From Burkholderia pyrrocinia (GTDB lineage: Bacteria > Pseudomonadota > Gammaproteobacteria > Burkholderiales > Burkholderiaceae), in contig NZ_CP024902.1 in NCBI RefSeq assembly GCF_003330765.1, positions 2,046,001 to 2,110,000 on the forward strand: a DNA stretch of 64,000 nt, read 5' to 3'. Shown here one piece after another: positions 58,273 through 64,000 of the stretch. The notes beneath the pieces were generated by a model. That model saw only the letters and a list, made by a program, of their open reading frames with translations, did not search any database and was not told the origin of the DNA. The position numbers were made by a program, and so were the translations under genes. Each line of letters starts with the position of its first letter. Positions within the stretch are counted from its first letter, which is position 1.

Positions 58273-59670
58273 TCAGTCGCGCTCGAACAGCGCGATCGAT
58301 TCGACGTGCGACGTATTCGGGAACATGTTCACGACACCGGCGCCCTTCAATCGGTAGCCGGCCTCGTGCACGAGCAGGCCGGCGTCGCGCGCAAGCGTCG
58401 ACGGGTTGCACGATACGTAGACGATGCGCTTCGGCAGCGGGCCTTCGCCGCTCTGCGCAATCTCGGCCAACGCCTTCGACACCGCGAGCGCGCCTTCGCG
58501 CGGCGGGTCGATCAGGAACTTGTCGAATGCACCGAGCGCGCGGATGTCGTCACCCGTCACTTCGAACAGGTTCCGGCACGCGAACGTCGTGTGTCCGTCC
58601 ACACCGTTCTCGCGCGCGTTCGCCAGCGCGCGCGTCGTCAGCGTGTCGCTGCCCTCGATGCCCATCACCTCGCGCGACAGCCGCGCGAGCGGCAGCGTGA
58701 AGTTGCCGATCCCGCAGAACAGGTCGAGCACGCGTTCGTCGCGCGACGGCGCGAGCAAGCGCAGCGCGCGGCCCACCAGCACGCGGTTGATCTGATGGTT
58801 GACCTGCGTGAAGTCGGTCGGCTTGAACGGCATGCGGATGCCGAATTCCGGCAGCGTGTAGTCAAGCGACACGTCGAGCGGATAGAACGGCGTCACCGTG
58901 TCGGGGCCCTTTGGCTGCAGCCAGAACTGCACCTTGTGCTCGTCCGCGAACGCGCGCAGCAGCGCTTCGTCGTCCGCGTTGATCGGCTCCAGCACGCGCA
59001 GCACGAGCGCCGTGACTTCCGAGCCGACCGCGAGCTCGATCTGCGGCATCCGATCGCGGATCGACAGCCCCTCGACGAGCCGGCGCAGCGGCACGAGCAT
59101 CGCCGATACGTGCGGCGGCAGCACCTCGCAGCTCGTCATGTCGGCGACATAGCTGCTCTTCTTCTCGTGGAACCCGACCAGCACGCCGCCCTTCTTCGCC
59201 ACGTTGCGCACGGTCAGGCGCGCACGGTAGCGATAGCCCCACGACGGGCCGTGGATCGGCGCGAACATCGTTTCCGCGCGCAGCTTCGCCAGGTGCCACA
59301 GGTTGTCTTCGAGCACGCGCTGCTTGATCGCCACCTGCGCGCGCATGTCGAGATGCTGCATCGAGCAGCCGCCGCAGGTGCCGAAGAACGCGCATTTCGG
59401 CTGCGTGCGCATCACGCTCGGGCGCAGAATGTCGACAACCGTCGCCTGCTCGTAGCTCGGCTTGCGGCGGTAGCTCGAATAGGTCACGCGCTCGCCCGGC
59501 AGCGCACCCTCGACGAAGATGACCTTGCCCGGCTCGCCGTCCTCGTTCATCGTGCGGCCGACACCGCGCGCTTCCATGTCGAGCGATTCGATCTCGAGAA
59601 CCGGGGCGATCCCGGGCGCGACGGGCGCATTTTTCGATTTGCGCGCAGAAGTGGGGACGGCTTCGGACAC
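58273..59670 (-). CDS. rlmD: 23S rRNA (uracil-1939-C5)-methyltransferase RlmD
   Basis: The 465-residue methyltransferase has an N-terminal TRAM domain, then a cysteine cluster ([10 protein letters not shown] and MTSCEV) for [4Fe-4S], the SAM region [16 protein letters not shown], and the C-terminal IDPPREG and [11 protein letters not shown], where Cys is the nucleophile. This fits RlmD/RumA. I used a GTG start with AGGAAAA seven bases upstream; the first in-frame ATG (59727) adds a stretch without homology. The gene is convergent with the BI-1 gene. Confidence 0.9.
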   Translation of the reverse strand: MSEAVPTSARKSKNAPVAPGIAPVLEIESLDMEARGVGRTMNEDGEPGKVIFVEGALPGERVTYSSYRRKPSYEQATVVDILRPSVMRTQPKCAFFGTCGGCSMQHLDMRAQVAIKQRVLEDNLWHLAKLRAETMFAPIHGPSWGYRYRARLTVRNVAKKGGVLVGFHEKKSSYVADMTSCEVLPPHVSAMLVPLRRLVEGLSIRDRMPQIELAVGSEVTALVLRVLEPINADDEALLRAFADEHKVQFWLQPKGPDTVTPFYPLDVSLDYTLPEFGIRMPFKPTDFTQVNHQINRVLVGRALRLLAPSRDERVLDLFCGIGNFTLPLARLSREVMGIEGSDTLTTRALANARENGVDGHTTFACRNLFEVTGDDIRALGAFDKFLIDPPREGALAVSKALAEIAQSGEGPLPKRIVYVSCNPSTLARDAGLLVHEAGYRLKGAGVVNMFPNTSHVESIALFERD

Positions 59671-59887
59671 CAGCTTTTCCTGACAAACGTTGAAGAAGGC
59701 GAGATTGTAGACGACGAAGGCCCGCATCGCCCGCTTTGCATGGGGCGAGCGTCCACACTGAAGCATAGACGGCCCTGCATCGCGCCGGAACGGGCAGGCA
59801 GGCGGCTCGCCCCGTCGGTAGCCGGCGGGGCGTAGAGCCAATCAGGACAGGCCGGAAGGCCAAAATCCGCCCGGCAGGAGTTCGACC

Positions 59888-60742
59888 ATGCGACTGATCG
59901 ACTGGAACATCCAATGGGGTCGGGACGCGGACGGCGTTGTCGACCTTTCGCGCACCGTCGCGGCCATCCGCCGGCTCGGCGATTTTGACGTGCTGTGCCT
60001 GCAGGAGGTCACGCGCGGCTTCCGCGCACTGCCCGGCGAGCCCGGCCCCGACCAGTTCGCCGAACTCGCGGCGCTGCTGCCTGGCTATCTGATCGTCGAA
60101 GCAATCGGCGCCGACCTGCCGGCCATCGAACCCGGCGCACCGCGCCGCCAGTTCGGCAATGCGATCGCGACCCGGCTGCCGGTCGGGCGCGTGCTGCGCC
60201 AGTTGTTGCCGTGGCCGGCCGACGCCGGCGCGCCGTCGATGCCGCGCGTCGCGCTCGACATCGAGCTGCAGGCACCCTTCGGGCCGCTGCGCGTGGTCAC
60301 CACGCATCTGGAATATTATTCGGCGTGCCAGCGGCTTGCGCAGGTCGACGCGCTGCGCGACCGGCATCGCGAGGCCTGCGCGCACGCGGAACGCCCGGCG
60401 CCCGCCGAAACCGCCGAAGGACCGTTCAGCGCGACAGACCAGCCGCGCGATGCGATCGTCTGCGGCGATTTCAACAGTGCGTTCGGCAGCGATGCCTACT
60501 GCCGCTTCCTGGCGCCGATCGCAGACGCCCCGTGCTTCGTCGACGCATGGGTCGAGCGGCACCCCGGCCGCACGCCGCCGCCGACGGCCGGCGTCTACGA
60601 TACGGTGCAATGGTCGGAAGGGCCGCTCGCCTGCGACTTCGTGTTCGTGACCGATACGCTGCTGCCGCGCGTCATGCGGTGCGAGATCGACGGCGGCGTG
60701 CGCGCGTCGGATCATCAGCCGGTGCTGCTCGAACTCGCGTGA
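59888..60742 (+). CDS. Endonuclease/exonuclease/phosphatase (EEP) family protein
   Basis: The 284-residue product has the EEP fold. MRLIDWNIQWG holds the first metal-binding Asn, LQEV the catalytic Glu, a central TTHLEYY the catalytic His, ICGDFNS the Asp/Asn pair and SDHQPVLLEL the terminal Asp-His. These enzymes cleave phosphodiester or phosphate bonds; this branch is usually annotated only as a family protein. AGGAG precedes the ATG. It is divergent from rlmD (218-bp gap) and convergent with the exonuclease gene. Confidence 0.85.
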   Translation: MRLIDWNIQWGRDADGVVDLSRTVAAIRRLGDFDVLCLQEVTRGFRALPGEPGPDQFAELAALLPGYLIVEAIGADLPAIEPGAPRRQFGNAIATRLPVGRVLRQLLPWPADAGAPSMPRVALDIELQAPFGPLRVVTTHLEYYSACQRLAQVDALRDRHREACAHAERPAPAETAEGPFSATDQPRDAIVCGDFNSAFGSDAYCRFLAPIADAPCFVDAWVERHPGRTPPPTAGVYDTVQWSEGPLACDFVFVTDTLLPRVMRCEIDGGVRASDHQPVLLELA

Positions 60743-60772
60743 TCGCACCGGCTGCGGTGCGGCCCGCCTGCG

Positions 60773-61549
60773 TTACGCGTCGAAAGCAGCCAGGTATTCG
60801 GCCCAGTGCGGCGCGGGTTCCTGCGCGAGCGCGTTCTTCACGAGCAGGATCTCGTCCGCATACTCGCTCTGCGTCAGGCCGCCGCGCATCAATTGGAACC
60901 GGCAATACAGCAGGTAGGTATTGACGACGTCGGTTTCGCAATAGTTGCGGATTTCGTCGATCCGGCCGTCCTGGAACGCCGGCCACACCTGGCCGCCGTC
61001 CATCCCGAGCTTGCCCGGGAAGCCGCACAGCTTCGCGAGCGCGTCGAGCGGCGCGTTCGCGCGCGCCTGATACATCGCGAGCACATCCATCAGATCGGTA
61101 TGCCGCGAGTGATAGCGCGAGATGTAATTGTTCCACTTGAATTCGCGGTCGTCCTCGCCGAGATCCCAGTAGCGGGTCGCGGGGATCCCGTGCACGAGCG
61201 CACGATAATGGAGCACCGGCAGATCGAAGCCGCCGCCGTTCCACGACACGAGCTGCGGCGTGTATTTCTCGATCACGCGGTAGAACGACTGGATCAGCGT
61301 CGCTTCGTTATCCTGCGGCGTGCCGAGCGAGCGCACGCGAAAGCCGTTGTTGTCGCGGAACACGCACGAGATCGCCGCGATGCGCTGCAGGTGGTGCGGC
61401 AGGAAATCGCCGCCGGTCTTCTCGCGGCGTGCGGCAAATGCATGTTCGGCCACCGCGGCATCGTCGAGTGTCGCGGGCAGGTCTTCCAGACGGCGAATGC
61501 CGTCGACATCGGGAATCGTCTCGATGTCAAAAACGAGAATCGGTGTCAT
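60773..61549 (-). CDS. DEDD-type 3'-5' exonuclease
   Basis: The 258-residue product has a DnaQ/RNase H-like exonuclease domain: FDIETIPD near the N-terminus (Asp8, Glu10), a middle WNGGGFDLPVL with another acidic residue and a C-terminal CETDVVNTYLLYCRFQ. It matches a predicted 3'-5' exonuclease family related to PolB exonucleases. It starts 3 bases after the rpoS stop, so it is likely cotranscribed with rpoS. Its nucleic acid substrate is unknown. Confidence 0.85.
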   Translation of the reverse strand: MTPILVFDIETIPDVDGIRRLEDLPATLDDAAVAEHAFAARREKTGGDFLPHHLQRIAAISCVFRDNNGFRVRSLGTPQDNEATLIQSFYRVIEKYTPQLVSWNGGGFDLPVLHYRALVHGIPATRYWDLGEDDREFKWNNYISRYHSRHTDLMDVLAMYQARANAPLDALAKLCGFPGKLGMDGGQVWPAFQDGRIDEIRNYCETDVVNTYLLYCRFQLMRGGLTQSEYADEILLVKNALAQEPAPHWAEYLAAFDA

Positions 61550-61552
61550 CAG

Positions 61553-62641
61553 TTACAGAACGGCGTCCTTGCGCACGCCGTTGGAGGCGAAAAACCGCTT
61601 GAGGCGCACCAGCGCTTCCTGCTGGATCTGCCGCACGCGCTCGCGCGTGAGCCCCATCTCGTCGGCCAGCTCCTCGAGCGTTGCCGGTTCGATGTGGTTC
61701 AGGCCAAAGCGACGCTCGATCACGTGCCGATGCTTGTCGGACAGCCGCGACAGCCACGCGCGCGTCAGCGTCTCGAGCTCGCGGTGCTGCACCTCGGCGT
61801 CGGGCGACTGGCTCTGGTCGTCGGGCAGCAGGTCGAGCAGGCTGCTCGCGGGATCGAGGTCGAGCGGCGCGTCGAGCGACGCCGTGTGCTCGTTGAGCGC
61901 GAGGATGTCGGTGACTTCCTCGGCGGTCTTGCCGGTGAGATAGGCGATGTCGTCGATGCTGGCTTCGCGGCGTTCGGCCGCCTCGCCCGTCGACATCGAA
62001 TTCTTTTCGAGGTGGCGCTTCGCGCGCAGCACCTGGTTCAGTTCACGGATCACGTGCACGGGCAGGCGCACCGTGCGGGCCTGGTTCATGATCGCCCGCT
62101 CGATGCTCTGCCGAATCCACCACGTCGCGTAGGTCGAGAAACGGAAACCGCGCGTCGGGTCGAATTTCTCGATCGCGTGCATCAGACCGAGGTTGCCCTC
62201 CTCGATCAGGTCGAGCAGCGGCACGCCGCGGTTCAGATACCCCTTGGCGATACTGACGACGAGACGCAGGTTGCGCTCGATCATCACCTGCCGTGCCTCG
62301 AACTCGCCGGCCTTGGCGAGACGGGAATAGCGCTGCTCCTCCTCGACGGTCAGCAGCGGCTTCACGCTGATGCGGTTCAGGTAATGCTGGATCGTGTCGG
62401 CCGTGAGTTCGGCCTGCAGCAGCGTGCGGAAATCGTCGACATCGGGCGCTGCTTCCGGGCGGCCTTCGCGCTCGTCGTCGCCACTGTCCGCCTCGGCGTC
62501 GCGTGCCTCGAGTTCGCGTTCGTTTTCCGCGACGTCGTCTTCGTCGTCCGTCGAAGCACCCGCTCGCCTCACCGATGCTTGCGTGGCACGACTGATCTTC
62601 TCAGACTCGGCTTGCGGCTCGTGGCGCTTCGATTTCGGCAT
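61553..62641 (-). CDS. rpoS: Stationary-phase sigma factor RpoS
   Basis: The 362-residue sigma70-family factor governs the general stress and stationary-phase response. Region 1.2 is around DTIQHYLNRISVKPLLT, region 2 contains YLNRGVPLLDLIEEGNLGLMHAIEKFDPTRGFRFSTYATWWIRQ, region 3 follows and region 4.2 is MGLTRERVRQIQQEALVRLKRF. The N-terminus (about 70 residues) is long and acidic compared with E. coli RpoS (330 residues). It follows nlpD by 11 bp, the conserved pcm-nlpD-rpoS order, and is followed by the exonuclease. Confidence 0.96.
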   Translation of the reverse strand: MPKSKRHEPQAESEKISRATQASVRRAGASTDDEDDVAENERELEARDAEADSGDDEREGRPEAAPDVDDFRTLLQAELTADTIQHYLNRISVKPLLTVEEEQRYSRLAKAGEFEARQVMIERNLRLVVSIAKGYLNRGVPLLDLIEEGNLGLMHAIEKFDPTRGFRFSTYATWWIRQSIERAIMNQARTVRLPVHVIRELNQVLRAKRHLEKNSMSTGEAAERREASIDDIAYLTGKTAEEVTDILALNEHTASLDAPLDLDPASSLLDLLPDDQSQSPDAEVQHRELETLTRAWLSRLSDKHRHVIERRFGLNHIEPATLEELADEMGLTRERVRQIQQEALVRLKRFFASNGVRKDAVL

Positions 62642-62652
62642 GGTCGTCTCGG

Positions 62653-63570
62653 TTATTGAGGCGGCAAATACTTCAGCGGATCGACAGGCTTACCCTGCCG
62701 GCGAACCTCGAAATGCAGCATCACGCGGTCGGCATCGCTATTACCCATCTCGGCGATCTTCTGCCCCTTCGTTACCGCGTCCCCCTCTTTTACCATCAAA
62801 GCGCGATTATGTGCATACGCCGTGAGGTAAGTTGCATCGTGTTTGATGATAATGAGGTTGCCGTAGCCGCGCAGGCCGCTGCCCGAGTAGACGACGCGGC
62901 CGTCGGCCGCCGCCTTCACGGCCTCGCCGGCCGTGCCGCCGATATTGACACCCTTGTTCTTCGCGTCGTCGAACCCGTTCAGCACGGGGCCGCGCGCGGG
63001 CCACGCGAACGTCACGGCGCCGCTCGGAGCTGCCGCCGTGTCGCTCGATCCGGTGGCCGCGGCCGGCGGCGTCGCGAGCGTGGACGACGTGCCGGCGCCC
63101 GGCATCGCGGGCCCGCTGCTCAGCGGCGCGGTCGCGACGGCTGCGCCCGCGATCGGCGCGGCGGCCGGTGCGCCCGCAGCCGGTACGCCCGCAGCCGGTA
63201 CGCCCGCAACCGCGGCGCCGCCCGGCGGCGCGACGCGCAGCAACTGATCGACCTCGATCTGGTTCGGGTTCGTCAGGTTGTTCCACGACGCGATGTCGCG
63301 GTAGTTCTGCCCGTTCTCGAGCGCGATCCGGTACAGCGTGTCGCCCGGCTTCACACGGTAGAAGCCAGGCGGCGGCGGGCCGAGCGGCACCGCGGGCTGC
63401 GTGGTGGCGGTCGAGCCCAGCGACCCGGAGCGGTCGACGACGGGCGCGTTGTCGAGCCGCGTCGCACAGGCGGCCAGTAGTGTGGAGAACGCGGCTACAC
63501 AGATCGCGCGCTGGGCGAGTGTGAGCGGTTCCCTGGATCGGTTGTTTTGCATCGCGCGCAACATACTCAT
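62653..63570 (-). CDS. nlpD: NlpD-type LysM/LytM lipoprotein, amidase activator
   Basis: The 305-residue lipoprotein has a lipobox LAAC (Cys near residue 35), a LysM domain (GFYRVKPGDTLYRIALENGQNYRDI) that binds peptidoglycan, a Pro/Ala-rich repeat linker, and a C-terminal M23/LytM domain. The zinc ligands of active M23 peptidases are degenerate: the HxxxD position reads NKGVN and the HxH reads MLHF. This is typical of NlpD/EnvC activators of amidases rather than peptidases. Start ATG 63570 is one of several possible. pcm ends 5 bases before it. Confidence 0.88.
   Translation of the reverse strand: MSMLRAMQNNRSREPLTLAQRAICVAAFSTLLAACATRLDNAPVVDRSGSLGSTATTQPAVPLGPPPPGFYRVKPGDTLYRIALENGQNYRDIASWNNLTNPNQIEVDQLLRVAPPGGAAVAGVPAAGVPAAGAPAAAPIAGAAVATAPLSSGPAMPGAGTSSTLATPPAAATGSSDTAAAPSGAVTFAWPARGPVLNGFDDAKNKGVNIGGTAGEAVKAAADGRVVYSGSGLRGYGNLIIIKHDATYLTAYAHNRALMVKEGDAVTKGQKIAEMGNSDADRVMLHFEVRRQGKPVDPLKYLPPQ
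63165..63235. repeat. Tandem repeat in the nlpD linker
   Basis: Repeats of about 15 bp on the plus strand (cccgcagccggtacg) encode AGVPA-like units in the Ala/Pro-rich linker of NlpD. They could alter linker length by unit gain or loss. Confidence 0.55.
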
Positions 63571-63575
63571 CGGTT

Positions 63576-64000
63576 TCAAATCACTCCGGATTTTAAAGGG
63601 ACAAAGAAAACGCGATCAAGCCGTGACTCTCGCCATTGCGCGTGCGCGACGCGCTCGACGAGCGTGAGCACCTGGTGCTGCCCGCTCTGCGCGCCGACCG
63701 GCGCGACGAGCCGCCCGCCGATCGCGAGCTGCTCGAGCAGCGCCTGCGGCACGTCGAGCCCCGCCGCCGCGATCACGATCGCGTCGAACGGGGCCGCGGA
63801 CGGCAGACCGACACGCCCGTCGCCGTAGTGCAGACGGATGTTCGGCACGCGCAGCGGCCGCAGGTTCAGCTTCGCGCGCTCGTAGAGCGGCTTGATGCGT
63901 TCAATCGAATACACGTCGCGTGCCACGTGGCTCAGCACGGCGGCCTGATAGCCGCAGCCCGTACCGATCTCGAGGACGCGCTCGAGCGTGCGGCCGGCCA
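63576..64000 (-). CDS. pcm: Protein-L-isoaspartate O-methyltransferase Pcm (partial, 5' end outside)
   Basis: The frame runs to the right window edge. Reading from that edge inward it contains [19 protein letters not shown], the SAM-binding motif of isoaspartyl methyltransferases, then VYSIERI, LHYGDG and the C-terminal RLVAPVG segment. Pcm repairs isoaspartate damage in proteins. Only the last 141 residues or so are in the window. It precedes nlpD-rpoS, the common order; surE would be expected upstream but is not visible. Confidence 0.9.
   Translation of the reverse strand, partial: AGRTLERVLEIGTGCGYQAAVLSHVARDVYSIERIKPLYERAKLNLRPLRVPNIRLHYGDGRVGLPSAAPFDAIVIAAAGLDVPQALLEQLAIGGRLVAPVGAQSGQHQVLTLVERVAHAQWRESRLDRVFFVPLKSGVI

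Overview
The window looks like chromosome 1 of a Burkholderia, most likely a member of the cepacia complex or a close relative. This rests on very high GC with strong G/C third-position bias, a phaC-phaA-phaB-phaR locus, the betaproteobacterial gene order ndk-rlmN-rodZ-ispG-hisS-yfgM-bamB-der-hfq-hflX-hflK-hflC-hisZ-purA, a pcm-nlpD-rpoS block, and recall of Burkholderia protein sequences. No database search was run, so the species is not settled. I found no rRNA, tRNA, insertion sequence, prophage or CRISPR array.

Region 1 (about 1-6,600) is the only clearly accessory part. Five tightly packed minus-strand genes (FkbM-like methyltransferase, kinase-fold phosphotransferase, radical SAM protein, glutaminase-less asparagine-synthetase-like protein, GT1 glycosyltransferase) are followed by a plus-strand CmcI-family gene and a second minus-strand phosphotransferase. 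This looks like a set of tailoring enzymes for an unknown glycosylated or amidated metabolite or surface molecule. It touches the left edge, so it may continue outside.

Region 2 (6.7-24 kb) is mixed chromosomal content: ybiT (ABC-F), an AsmA-family protein, fetAB, a PliI-like lysozyme inhibitor, a secreted protein of unknown function, a LysR regulator divergent from an alcohol dehydrogenase, serB, a cystathionine beta-lyase, a second secreted unknown, bktB, kdgK, rimO, a small unknown gene and an LprI-like secreted protein.

Region 3 (24.4-29.4 kb) is the polyhydroxyalkanoate locus phaC-phaA-phaB-phaR, read on the minus strand, with a perfect or near-perfect inverted repeat at every gene boundary and in the phaC leader. 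bktB, 6-8 kb away, could supply longer 3-ketoacyl-CoA units.

Region 4 (29.4-42.7 kb) holds pgeF, rluD (with an unusual acidic tail), bamD, a DinG/YoaA-type helicase, a YdcH-like small protein, a secreted coiled-coil protein, tex, kup, a purine phosphoribosyltransferase and purA.

Region 5 (42.8-57.3 kb) is the conserved minus-strand housekeeping block from ndk to hisZ. It combines translation and rRNA modification, isoprenoid and histidine functions, outer-membrane assembly (BamB), membrane protease control (HflKC) and Hfq. Region 6 (57.5-64 kb) carries a Bax-inhibitor-1-like membrane protein, rlmD, an EEP nuclease-like protein, a DEDD exonuclease, and rpoS-nlpD-pcm; pcm runs off the right edge.
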